Of a stretch of 64,000 nucleotides of DNA, positions 1-8,231 are shown piece by piece. The translations under genes were made by a program, and so were the position numbers. Position 1 is the stretch's first letter. Every line of letters starts with the position of its first letter. This stretch comes from an uncultured Acidilobus sp. JCHS. GTDB taxonomy: Archaea > Thermoproteota > Thermoprotei_A > Sulfolobales > Acidilobaceae. The notes beneath the pieces are model-generated. The model ran no database searches, had not been told where the DNA came from, and saw only the letters and a list, made by a program, of their open reading frames with translations. The stretch lies in NCBI GenBank assembly GCA_000495735.1, contig AYMD01000001.1, positions 228,377-292,376 on the forward strand. Reading direction: 5' to 3'.

Positions 1-582
1 CCTGAGGGCGGCCGTGAGGAAGTTGTAGACAACGCTGGCGTAGGGGCCGGGCTTCATCCTTGGGCCATACACGTTGAACAGCCTGAGCGCTGAGGCCCTT
101 ATGCCGTGCTCGGCAGCCAGCGAGAAGGTCACTTGCTCCGCTGCCAGCTTGGAGACGCCGTAGAGGCTTACGGGCCTAGTGGGCGAGGACTCCTTAAGGG
201 GGAGCTCTGAGGGCTCCCCGTAGACCGCAGCGCTGCTGGCGAGCGCGAAGTAGGCGTCAAGCCTCCTCGCTAACTCAAGGACGTTGGCCGTGCCCACCAC
301 GTTGACCTCGAGGGCCCTGGCGGGGGACCTGCTGGCCTCAACAACGCTTGCGACAGCTGCCAGGTGGGCTATGGCCACCTCCTCCCCTCTAGCGAGCTCT
401 ATGACCCTGCCCAGCTGCTTAGGCCTAGTTACGTCGGCCACCATTAGCTGGGCCCCCCTGGGCACGTTCATGGGGTCTCCAGAGGACAGGTCGTCAACTA
501 CTATTACCCTCTCGCCCCTTGACAGCGCAAGCTCGGCCACATGGCTCCCTATGAAGCCAGCGCCCCCCGTGACTACCAGCAA
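1..582 (-). CDS. NAD-dependent sugar epimerase/dehydratase (GalE-like), 3' end cut by window
   Basis: An extended short-chain dehydrogenase that would interconvert nucleotide sugars such as UDP-glucose and UDP-galactose in the cytoplasm. Translating back from 582, the protein opens with the dinucleotide-binding motif VVTGGAGFIGSHVAEL, carries the catalytic YxxxK as Y-G-V-S-K (codons around 145-160), and then LRLFNVYGPRMKPG, typical of the sugar-binding part of this family. About 194 residues are visible and the frame is open to base 1, so the C-terminal third lies outside. TTG at 582 is the only start candidate that fits the motif; it lies 9 bases after the stop of the upstream glycosyltransferase, so the two are probably cotranscribed. 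The exact sugar cannot be told. Confidence 0.85.
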   Translation of the reverse strand, partial: MLVVTGGAGFIGSHVAELALSRGERVIVVDDLSSGDPMNVPRGAQLMVADVTRPKQLGRVIELARGEEVAIAHLAAVASVVEASRSPARALEVNVVGTANVLELARRLDAYFALASSAAVYGEPSELPLKESSPTRPVSLYGVSKLAAEQVTFSLAAEHGIRASALRLFNVYGPRMKPGPYASVVYNFLTAALR

Positions 583-591
583 GGCGATCCC

Positions 592-1572
592 CTAACCCTT
601 GGCCCAGGAGGATATTATCTGCGCCAGCCTCAAGGCCCCGTCCTCGCACTCCCTTGGCCTCATCCTAATGGCCTCCTCAATGGCCTCCAGAAGCCCCTCA
701 GGGCTCACCCTCTTGGGGGGAAGGAAGGAGGCGCCGAGCCTCCTGGCCATCATCTCGGCCTCCCTCATCCTGACAGGGCTCCTCATCCAGACCCACTCAG
801 GGTTGGGCGCCAGGACCGTGGGCTTGCCGTACTTGCAGGCCGCCTCAACGGCCGTCCTCCCGAAGTGGGTCACCACGACCCTGGCGCCGGCTATGAGCCT
901 CTCCAGGTCTGGGTCGAAGCTGAAGGCCCTCCACCCTTTCATCCTGCTGTACGGCCCTGGGTCCACCCTGCCCGTCTGGATAACCACGTCTGTGAGGCCT
1001 GAGGCGGCGGCGGCGTCGAAGAGCCTCCTGTAGCCGTAGGTGCCGGCCGTTATCAGGACGTAGCCCTCGTCCCTGGGCTCGTAGGCCCTTCTCCCAAGCA
1101 GGGGCCCTACGACAACACCCTTCCTCGCGAAGGCCCTCTGCTCCTCCCACTGGAGGGCGACGAGCCTAGCTATGGGCGAGAGCGCCCTGAGGGCCCTGCT
1201 GGGCCCCAGGAACCTCTCGGTCGCCTCAACTATAACTACGTCCGAGCCCTTGGCCCAAGCCGCCAGGGCGGCCGCGACGCTGTGGCTGCTGCCGGTGGCT
1301 ATAACTACGTCATAGCCCCTTGGCACTCTTGCCAGGGCCCTGAGGAGGGCGGCAGGGGCCCTGAGGAGCCCCACCGCCAGGCCCTCACCTGGCTCAAGGA
1401 ACTTCGGCGTCCTGGCGATGACGGGGCCCAGCCCCCTGACCTTGCCCTCCGTCCAGCTGTCGCCCTCGGGCACAACGAAGGCCACCTCGACGCCGGCCTC
1501 GATGAGCCTCTCCGCCGCGGACACAGCGTGGCCCGTGTGGCCGCCGCCGCTGGCTACGACCAGGGCCCTCAA
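592..1572 (-). CDS. Alg14-Alg13-like (MurG fold) N-acetylglucosaminyltransferase
   Basis: A family-28-type glycosyltransferase of 326 residues that probably adds a GlcNAc-like sugar to a lipid-linked precursor at the membrane, for protein N-glycosylation. The N-terminal half begins ALVVASGGGHTGHAVSAAERL, the glycine-rich lipid-acceptor loop seen in MurG and Alg14. The C-terminal half has ITAGTYGY and, near residues 232-255, VVVTHFGRTAVEAACKYGKP, the nucleotide-sugar site of Alg13 and MurG. Eukaryotes split these halves into two proteins; here they are one chain. The start is TTG at 1572, with a TATA-like AT-rich box near 1611-1622 and repeated 9-mers between. The epimerase follows immediately, suggesting a small glycan operon. 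The acceptor and donor are inferred. Confidence 0.75.
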   Translation of the reverse strand: MRALVVASGGGHTGHAVSAAERLIEAGVEVAFVVPEGDSWTEGKVRGLGPVIARTPKFLEPGEGLAVGLLRAPAALLRALARVPRGYDVVIATGSSHSVAAALAAWAKGSDVVIVEATERFLGPSRALRALSPIARLVALQWEEQRAFARKGVVVGPLLGRRAYEPRDEGYVLITAGTYGYRRLFDAAAASGLTDVVIQTGRVDPGPYSRMKGWRAFSFDPDLERLIAGARVVVTHFGRTAVEAACKYGKPTVLAPNPEWVWMRSPVRMREAEMMARRLGASFLPPKRVSPEGLLEAIEEAIRMRPRECEDGALRLAQIISSWAKG

Positions 1573-1581
1573 GGTAACCGT

Positions 1582-1645
1582 TTGTCCCTATTGTCCCTAG
1601 GGGCTCATCCTCATTAATTTACATTTACCCGTTGCGCCTAGGGAC
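1582..1645. promoter_or_regulatory. Direct and inverted GTCCCTA(GG) repeats around the glycosyltransferase promoter
   Basis: TTGTCCCTA occurs twice in perfect tandem at 1582-1590 and 1591-1599, just in front of the TTG start at 1572. A further inverted copy, CCTAGGGAC, lies at 1637-1645 and is the reverse complement of GTCCCTAGG at 1593-1601. The AT-rich box at 1611-1622 that would serve as the leftward TATA element falls between the inverted copies. This placement over the predicted transcription start suggests a repressor site. No regulator is identified. Confidence 0.4.
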
Positions 1646-1938
1646 TTCCACCTCGCCCACGAGGCCCTATCGGCGTGGGCTCATGGGCAGCTGTCAAGCA
1701 CAACGGCACGGGCCCCCATCTACGGTTGCTTGGGGGCCTCATCGCTATCATCACCCTCGCCCTTGGGGCAGCGCCCCCATCAGGCGAGGGGTCATCTGTG
1801 GGACCTTTTACAGATAGAACATAAAAGGTTTCCGTTGATGTGAAAGGGGGTCTAACCCCAGGCCTCGCTTAACGAGTTCTCAGGGAGGCTCCCGAGCAGT
1901 TAACATATTAAACCCCTGTCACCCCTTCCCACAACAGC
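1646..1938. promoter_or_regulatory. Divergent intergenic region with promoter of the ABC operon
   Basis: This stretch of about 290 bases separates the leftward glycosyltransferase from the rightward ABC transporter operon. I find no open reading frame with protein-like composition. The clear element is an AT-rich box, CATATTAAAC, at about 1904-1913, placed 26-35 bases before the GTG/ATG starts at 1939 and 1948, so the operon's first message is probably leaderless. A second AT-rich box near 1821-1828 (ACATAAAAGG) has no obvious gene directly behind it. Confidence 0.5.
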
Positions 1939-4716
1939 GTGGTTCGCATGGACTCACGGCTCAGGGCCCTCCTAGTGGGGGCCTTGGTTATCGCTGTGTC
2001 ACTGATCGTCCTAGCGCCTCTCTCAGCGCGCGCAGAGCAGGCCATGCAGCCAGTTAGCACGGTGATACTGAAGGGCTACGCGGGCTCGGACTCCGCAGGC
2101 ATACAGGACTTCAAGGCGGGTCTCATAGCTTTCTACAACTACGCCATACCGCCCGCGAAGGTCGGCGCCCCTCCCCCTGGGAGCGTCGCCTACGAGATGC
2201 CCTCGACCTACTATGACGTCCTCCTGAACCCCGTGAAGTACGTGATGAGCCCCACGGGCCAGGTGATGATAAACCCGTTCTACTACCAGAGCGTGAGGTT
2301 CGCAATTAACTACATACTTGACAGGGAGTACTTCGTCCAGAGCATACTCAACGGCTACGGCATACCGACCCTCACGGCCTACGGCGGCGAGTACGAGATG
2401 CTCACCACGTCAAACGTGACGGCCCAGTTCGCGAACGTAACCTACAACCCATCCTACGCCAACAAGACCATATATAAGACATTGACGGCCCACGGCTTCC
2501 AGTACATAAACGGGAAGTGGTACTACAACGGGAGCCCCGTGACGATATACGTCTTCGTCAGGACCGACACGACCGCTAGGTACACCTACGCCACGTTCCT
2601 GATAAGCCAGCTCCAGGACCTGGGCTTCACCGTAGTCCCGATCTACGGCGACCTGCTCAAGCAGATAACTATGATATACGGGATGCCGCCGAACGAGACG
2701 AGCTGGAGCGTGCTGGTGGAGGCCTGGGGAGCCACGTACGGCTACTTCGACTGGAGCCTGCCCGCCAGCTTCTACGGCGCCTTCTTCGGTAACCTGCCCG
2801 CCAGCGACGCCTACGGCACGGCCTGGGGCATCTGGAACACGACAAGCATGCAGGAGCCCCAGCTGACCCAGGAGCTCAACATAATCGATAACCTAAGTAT
2901 CATACTAGCCTACAGCAACTTCACGAGCGCGGAGCAGTACTACAAGTACGTTAACATAATAACCTACTACGGCATAGTGACGGCCATAAGGCTGGGCCTG
3001 GCCCAGGGCCTGGTGCCCATCTTCGTGAACAGCCAGATGGCGCAGGGCCTGATACCCAACTTCATAGAGGGCCTGGTCACGCCGTTCAGCTACCTGACCG
3101 CCAAGGCGCCCAACGGGCAGCTGGTCATAGGGGTGAGGCACCTGGCCAGGGGTTCAATGAACCCCGTCGCCGGCTGGGTCGACGCCTATAGCGTGGCCAC
3201 GGCCTCGGGCGTGTTCCTGCCCATAACCTATAGCATACCTGGCAACGGCTACCCCGTGCCCGTCGGCATAACCTACAAGCTCGTTAACATCAGCGTAAAC
3301 GCGAGCATACCAGTGCCCACGTCGGCCCTCGTCTTCAACGCCACCTCCATGCAGGTTGGGCACGTGCCCCCTGGCACCTACGCCAAGGTTGACGTTATAG
3401 TTAACTTCGCCCCGCTGATGCAGCACGACAGGTTCGTCGACGGCCAGCCCATAACCCTGGCCGACATCATCGAGCAGTACCTGTTGACCTGTAACGTGAG
3501 CCTGAACCCGAGCAGCCCGATCTATGACCCGGAGGCGGCCGCTGTCTACGCCCCAGACGTGCAGCTGATACTCGGCTTCAGGATAATCAACAGCACGGCC
3601 ATAGAGATCTGGAGCAACAACTGGTGGTTCGACCCGAACGTCGCAGCCCTGGGCACTATAGCTGACTTCATTGGGCCCCTCGGCTACGCCCTGCCAGGAG
3701 GAGGCATGATGCCGTGGCCGCTCTACGTGGCCATGTCCCAGGTGGTCGCCCACGGCCTTGCTGCCTGGAGCAGGGGCGTGGCCTCAGAGGAGCAGGTCCA
3801 CTGGCTTGACCTGGTCAACCCGACCGACGTCGGCAACATACTGAAGTTCCTGCAGCAGGACGCTGCCTCGGCCTACATACCTGCGGGACTGCTGCAGGTG
3901 CAGCAGCTGAGCGGCGTCCAGCTGGTCAACAGCACGTTTGCGGTCCAGGCCTACCAGGCCGCCATCAACTACATCAACACCTATGGCAACGCAGTCATAG
4001 GTGAGGGGCCGTTCATGCTGGTCTCCTACCAGCCGCCTCAGTACGCCAAGCTTGTGAGGAACCCGTACTTCAACGTCTCCGTACCCAGCGTCCTGGCCCT
4101 GCCGCCAATTATATACAGCGTGCACCTGAACCTGCCTCTGCTCGGCATGGTGCCGGCGGGCGGCACCCTGACGGGCACGGTCTACGGCACAGTTGACGGC
4201 ACGAACCAGACCAGCACTCAGAGCGGGGTGTTCGTCATAGCCCAGTTCGTGAGCCCCGAGGGCGCTGTGCTGGCCCAGGAGAACGTAACGAGCGGGGCGG
4301 ACGGAAGCTTCACCCTGACCGTGCCGAAGTCCCTGACGCCGGGCAGCTACTACGTGGTACTTTACGCCTACACGCCTGACAACATACTCCTTAACCCAGC
4401 TAAGTACACTATAACAGTCACACCCGTTACGACCACCACCACACCAACCACGACCACCACCACACCAACCACGACCACCACCACGACCACAACAACGTCG
4501 TTGCCTACAGTGCCAACGATATCAATAACCTCCAGCATTCCGACCACCACACCAACCACGACCACCACACCAACCACGACCACCACACCAACCACGACCA
4601 CCACCACGACCACACCGGCTAAGCCGCCATCTGTTTCAACGACGCTTGTGGTGACGGCCGTAGTTGTAGTAATAGTTATAATAGCTGCCGTGGCCCTCCT
4701 GGCCAGGAGAAAGTGA
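1939..4716 (+). CDS. ABC transporter substrate-binding protein, Opp/Dpp family (SBP_bac_5), Thr-rich stalk, membrane anchored
   Basis: A 925-residue extracellular binding protein that captures a solute for the two permeases encoded next. Residues 1-35 form a signal peptide (hydrophobic ALLVGALVIAVSLIVLAPLSA). The bulk, to about residue 720, has the length and style of family-5 peptide/oligosaccharide binding proteins and many N-x-S/T sequons. Residues about 730-820 look like an Ig/carboxypeptidase-regulatory-like module. Then comes a stalk of almost pure Thr and Pro (about 830-895), and a C-terminal transmembrane helix ending in positive residues, which anchors it to the outer face. GTG at 1939 or ATG at 1948 may be the start; both suit the TATA box at 1904-1913. 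Hyperthermophile members of this family often bind sugars, and the downstream genes favour that. Confidence 0.85.
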   Translation: MVRMDSRLRALLVGALVIAVSLIVLAPLSARAEQAMQPVSTVILKGYAGSDSAGIQDFKAGLIAFYNYAIPPAKVGAPPPGSVAYEMPSTYYDVLLNPVKYVMSPTGQVMINPFYYQSVRFAINYILDREYFVQSILNGYGIPTLTAYGGEYEMLTTSNVTAQFANVTYNPSYANKTIYKTLTAHGFQYINGKWYYNGSPVTIYVFVRTDTTARYTYATFLISQLQDLGFTVVPIYGDLLKQITMIYGMPPNETSWSVLVEAWGATYGYFDWSLPASFYGAFFGNLPASDAYGTAWGIWNTTSMQEPQLTQELNIIDNLSIILAYSNFTSAEQYYKYVNIITYYGIVTAIRLGLAQGLVPIFVNSQMAQGLIPNFIEGLVTPFSYLTAKAPNGQLVIGVRHLARGSMNPVAGWVDAYSVATASGVFLPITYSIPGNGYPVPVGITYKLVNISVNASIPVPTSALVFNATSMQVGHVPPGTYAKVDVIVNFAPLMQHDRFVDGQPITLADIIEQYLLTCNVSLNPSSPIYDPEAAAVYAPDVQLILGFRIINSTAIEIWSNNWWFDPNVAALGTIADFIGPLGYALPGGGMMPWPLYVAMSQVVAHGLAAWSRGVASEEQVHWLDLVNPTDVGNILKFLQQDAASAYIPAGLLQVQQLSGVQLVNSTFAVQAYQAAINYINTYGNAVIGEGPFMLVSYQPPQYAKLVRNPYFNVSVPSVLALPPIIYSVHLNLPLLGMVPAGGTLTGTVYGTVDGTNQTSTQSGVFVIAQFVSPEGAVLAQENVTSGADGSFTLTVPKSLTPGSYYVVLYAYTPDNILLNPAKYTITVTPVTTTTTPTTTTTTPTTTTTTTTTTSLPTVPTISITSSIPTTTPTTTTTPTTTTTPTTTTTTTTPAKPPSVSTTLVVTAVVVVIVIIAAVALLARRK
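4431..4613 (+). repeat. Tandem ACC/CCA repeats coding the Thr-Pro stalk
   Basis: Within the binding-protein gene, 4542-4559, 4560-4577 and 4578-4595 are three perfect copies of an 18-base unit (GACCACCACACCAACCAC) coding Thr-Thr-Pro-Thr-Thr-Thr in permuted form, followed by a degenerate fourth unit to 4613. A related block with longer spacing occupies about 4431-4495. The repeats code the probably O-glycosylated stalk, and such arrays can change length by slippage or recombination. Confidence 0.85.
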
Positions 4717-4737
4717 ATGGCCAGGGGGGCGGGCTAA

Positions 4738-5811
4738 ATGGGATATGGACGTTTTTTGGTTAAAACTGCAGTTATTTATGTCACTGTGCTCTTTGCAGCT
4801 ATGTCCATACTTTACGCTTTCTACTACCCTATAGTCCAGAAGCTATATTGGGACTTCGTGAACTACAGCGCCAGTCAGCTTAGGACGCAGCTGATCAGGC
4901 AGGCCCACGGAACCGTCAACGTGACCTACGTCAACCAGCTGGTTGACAGGTACAGGGAGTCGCTCATCTCCGCTTATGGCCTCAACAAGCCCGTGATGGT
5001 CAAGTACGCCGTTCAGATGTGGAACCTGCTGACCCTCCACTTCGGCGTGACGCCGCCAGGCGTCGAGTACCCCAACTACGGTCAGACCAACAACATAGCG
5101 GCGATAATAGCGGTCGCCCTGCCCAGGACCATCATCCTCTTCACGACTGGCACCGTCATAGTTATCGCGGTCGGCATACTGCTCGGCGTCCTGGCTGCCA
5201 GGTACCAGGGGTCAGCATATGACAAGTCGATACCGATAATTGCGGTCATACACTCAAGCCTTCCGACCTGGTGGATAGGCTTCCTCCTTATAGCGGGCCT
5301 AGCCTATGGGATGCATTGGTTCCCGCCGAACGGCATGGTTGCGCCGGGCCTCACCTTCAGCAAGGAGCCGCTGAGGTACGTAGCCAGCCTGTTAGACCAC
5401 ATGACGCTGCCGCTCCTAGCCTTCTTCATAGTCAACGTTGGCGGCTTCGCCTACATCGTCAGGAGCCTCACGCTGGCCACCACAAAGGAGGACTTCGTCC
5501 TGACCGCCAAGGCCAGGGGGCTGCCCGAGAGGAAGATAGTGTACGGGCACGTGTTGAAGACCGCCTCGCCCTCAATAGTGACCCAGGTTATGATAGCGCT
5601 GGCGAGCTCGCTTGGAGGAGGTATGACGACAGAGATAGTCTTCGTGTGGCCCGGCATGGGGCTCCTGACCTACGAGGCTGTCATGGAGTCCGACGTGTCG
5701 ACGGTCATGGCCACAACCTACGTCCTCACCCTCGTGCTGGTGATAGCCCTGTGGCTCAACGAGTTGATAAAGGGCTTCCTCGACCCGAGGATCAGGGCCT
5801 CGGCTGAGTGA
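4738..5811 (+). CDS. ABC transporter permease, DppB/OppB type
   Basis: One of two membrane subunits of the importer started by the binding protein at 1939. The 357-residue chain has an N-terminal helix, an extracellular domain (about 35-120), and a block of five more helices. In the last third, the EAA-loop region that docks the ATPase is seen as LTLATTKEDFVLTAKARGLPERKIVYGHVLK, with the usual ARGL core. The end, PRIRAS, is characteristic of OppB-type proteins. It begins 21 bases after the preceding stop and is followed after 11 bases by the second permease, so the three genes form an operon. Substrate is unknown; peptide or oligosaccharide. Confidence 0.88.
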   Translation: MGYGRFLVKTAVIYVTVLFAAMSILYAFYYPIVQKLYWDFVNYSASQLRTQLIRQAHGTVNVTYVNQLVDRYRESLISAYGLNKPVMVKYAVQMWNLLTLHFGVTPPGVEYPNYGQTNNIAAIIAVALPRTIILFTTGTVIVIAVGILLGVLAARYQGSAYDKSIPIIAVIHSSLPTWWIGFLLIAGLAYGMHWFPPNGMVAPGLTFSKEPLRYVASLLDHMTLPLLAFFIVNVGGFAYIVRSLTLATTKEDFVLTAKARGLPERKIVYGHVLKTASPSIVTQVMIALASSLGGGMTTEIVFVWPGMGLLTYEAVMESDVSTVMATTYVLTLVLVIALWLNELIKGFLDPRIRASAE

Positions 5812-5822
5812 GGTGAATAGGC

Positions 5823-7190
5823 TTGGCAGAGGTCGAGACCGGCCTGAGGGTCTACCTGAAGTTCATACTCAAGGACAGGGCCGCCCTGGCGTCCCTCATA
5901 GTTATAGCGTTCCTCGTGGGCGTGGCGGCCTACGTGAGCACCTGGCCTAGCTCCGTGGCCTTCAACTACCTGAACAGACTCCAGTACTGGGAGTCCTTGT
6001 ACCCGGCCGACGCTGCGCCCTCATGGATGGTTTACTTTGAGCCAGCGGCGTACACGCCAACACTCTACCTCAGCCCCTCGTCTGTTATACTAAATTACTC
6101 GGCAGGCAATGTCTACATATATAAGCTCACATACTCGTTCAGCTGGCCGAGCCTTAAGGCGCCCACGGACGTCAGCTTCTCCTTCTCAGGCAACGCGACT
6201 ATATCGCAGATCCTCATAGTCTGGAGGAAGCCCAGCGGCTCAGAGGTCAACATGAGCGTGACCGTTGGAAGCACAACAAGCAACTTCGACCTGGTCGGCG
6301 TTCAAAAGGCCCTCCTGAGCTACATATATGAGAGGACGGGCACCATGCCAACCTTCGTCACGAGCGACGTACTGGCCAAGGCGCTGTTCAACAGTCTCTC
6401 AAGCTCAGGTATAGGGCCCGCCGAGAGAGGCACCTACACGGTGACCGTTTACCTGGTCACCCAGGGCCCTGAGAAGCTCTCGCAGGCCGAGATAAGGATC
6501 CTGGGCAACGCGTACGGCTACATGGGCACGGACTACTACGGCAGGCCAATACTCCTCGGCATACTCCTAGGGCTGCCGAACGCGCTTGAGATGGGCCTTC
6601 TGGCCTCGCTGCTTGCCGTGCTGATAGGCGTCCTGGTCGGGGGCTACTCGGGCTACCTGGGCGGCAAGGCGGACTCCTTCATTAACTGGTTCTCCATGGT
6701 GGTTCTGGCCCTCCCAGCGCTCCCGTTCCTGGTCGCCCTGGGCCTCTGGCTCAGGTCAAGCCTTTCCCTGTGGGTCGAGGTCCTCCTGATAACGTTCCTG
6801 AGCTGGCCCTTCTACGCCATAATAGCGAGGAGCTCCGCCCAGAGCATAAGGACAAGCGCCTTCGTCGAGGCTGACAGGCTGCTCGGGATACCGTCATACA
6901 GGACGTTCTTCACCCACTTCATGCCTAGGCTCACGCCGTTCACGGTGGCCTACACAGTGCTCGGCATACCTGGGGTGATACTTCTGGTCCAGTCCCTGGC
7001 CTTCATAGGGATAGCGCCGCCGAACCTGGTGACCTGGGGCTACCTGCTGGACCAGGCCTACGCGAACAACGCCGCCCTGAACGGCTGGTGGTGGTGGATA
7101 CTGTTCCCAGGCCTCATGATAGTGGTCGTGGCCATGCCGTTCGTCATAGTGGGCTTCGCCATAGAGAGGGCGGCCTTCGGCGGAAGGTAA
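5823..7190 (+). CDS. ABC transporter permease, DppC/OppC type
   Basis: The second membrane subunit of the same importer, 455 residues and longer than the roughly 300 usual for this family because of a large outside domain (about 45-225) between the first helix and the permease core. The core has the DppC features: MGTDYYGRPILLGILLG before the core helices, and the EAA loop near RTSAFVEADRLLGIPSYRTFFTHFMPRL. The start is TTG at 5823. No ATPase gene (DppD/DppF) follows, although bacterial operons of this type normally contain two; the next gene is an oxidoreductase with its own promoter-like box. The ATPases must be elsewhere or shared. Confidence 0.86.
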   Translation: MAEVETGLRVYLKFILKDRAALASLIVIAFLVGVAAYVSTWPSSVAFNYLNRLQYWESLYPADAAPSWMVYFEPAAYTPTLYLSPSSVILNYSAGNVYIYKLTYSFSWPSLKAPTDVSFSFSGNATISQILIVWRKPSGSEVNMSVTVGSTTSNFDLVGVQKALLSYIYERTGTMPTFVTSDVLAKALFNSLSSSGIGPAERGTYTVTVYLVTQGPEKLSQAEIRILGNAYGYMGTDYYGRPILLGILLGLPNALEMGLLASLLAVLIGVLVGGYSGYLGGKADSFINWFSMVVLALPALPFLVALGLWLRSSLSLWVEVLLITFLSWPFYAIIARSSAQSIRTSAFVEADRLLGIPSYRTFFTHFMPRLTPFTVAYTVLGIPGVILLVQSLAFIGIAPPNLVTWGYLLDQAYANNAALNGWWWWILFPGLMIVVVAMPFVIVGFAIERAAFGGR

Positions 7191-7241
7191 GGACGTAAAG
7201 CTATTATTATGTGACCACCTCTCCTGGGACGGCGAGGACCC

Positions 7242-8231
7242 TTGAGGATAGCCGTCGTTGGCAGCAGGGGCTTTGGCACTGTTCACCTGGCAGCGATGTC
7301 AAGGCTTAGGGACGAAGGCCTCGACATAGAGTACTACACCTACAGCTCCTCCGAGCAGGAGGCCAGGTCCCTGGCTGAGAGGTTCGGGGCCGCGGGCTAC
7401 TTCACCAGCTACGACGAGGTCCTCTCATCAAGGGTTGACGCAGTTGACCTTGTAGTGAGCCACGACGCTCACGCGCCCATGGCGATGAGGGCCTTCAGCG
7501 CGGGGAAGCACGTGCTCCTTGAGAAGCCCATGGCGAGGACCCTTGAGGAGGCCCAGGCCATAGTTGAAGCTGCCGAGAGGAGCGGCCTCAGGCTCATGAT
7601 AGCCGAGAACTACCACTTCGACGAGACGTTCAACGAGCTCTACAGGCGCCTCCCATCGGTAGGCAGGCCACACACGATCATAGTCAGGGACACCCACTAC
7701 AACCAGCCGAGGGGCTGGAGGAGGGTAAAGGAGCTCATGGGGGGAGGGGCAGTCATAGACGGAGGCATACACATGATCCACGTCATGCTTAACGCCATGG
7801 GCGAGTACTCATCGGTCTTCTCCACGGTCTACCGCAGCGGGGCCATCGACATGGAAGGCGAGGACGTCGGGGTCGCCATCTTCAACTTCAGGTCAGGGGC
7901 TAAGGGGATATACATATACGGCTGGGCCTTCAGGGGCCCGCCTGCAACGCCCATAATAGAGGTCTACGGTGACAGGGGCTCAATCTACGAGGACCCGAGC
8001 TCAAGGCTCTTCATGGAGTCGAGGGGGTTCAGGTACTTCGCCAGGCACGGGGACCTTGTAGTTAACGGGCAGAGGGTCGAGGTCCCTAGGAAGGACATGA
8101 TAGCCGAGGAGATAAGGGCCTTCGTTGAGTACGTCGACGGGAAGAGGAAGGACAACCCTATGCCCCCGGAGCTCGAGATCAGGGACCTAAGGGCCGTCCT
8201 CGACATATATGCCGCGTCATCCAGGTGCTAG
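7242..8231 (+). CDS. Gfo/Idh/MocA family NAD(P)-dependent sugar oxidoreductase
   Basis: A cytoplasmic dehydrogenase of 329 residues, the usual family length. The N-terminal Rossmann fold starts MRIAVVGSRGFGTVHLAAM, and the family's EKP signature appears as LLEKPMARTLEEAQAIVEAAE near residues 91-112. A substrate-binding part with GGGAVIDGGIHMIHVM follows (the family's G-x-D-x-H-x-x-D site, here with H). It starts with TTG at 7242; an AT-rich box at about 7199-7209 and no good ribosome site suggest an own, nearly leaderless promoter. It probably oxidises a sugar or inositol-like compound. The neighbours (importer before, sugar-isomerase-like gene after) support sugar metabolism. It ends in a CTAG shared with the opposing gene. 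Confidence 0.85.
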   Translation: MRIAVVGSRGFGTVHLAAMSRLRDEGLDIEYYTYSSSEQEARSLAERFGAAGYFTSYDEVLSSRVDAVDLVVSHDAHAPMAMRAFSAGKHVLLEKPMARTLEEAQAIVEAAERSGLRLMIAENYHFDETFNELYRRLPSVGRPHTIIVRDTHYNQPRGWRRVKELMGGGAVIDGGIHMIHVMLNAMGEYSSVFSTVYRSGAIDMEGEDVGVAIFNFRSGAKGIYIYGWAFRGPPATPIIEVYGDRGSIYEDPSSRLFMESRGFRYFARHGDLVVNGQRVEVPRKDMIAEEIRAFVEYVDGKRKDNPMPPELEIRDLRAVLDIYAASSRC

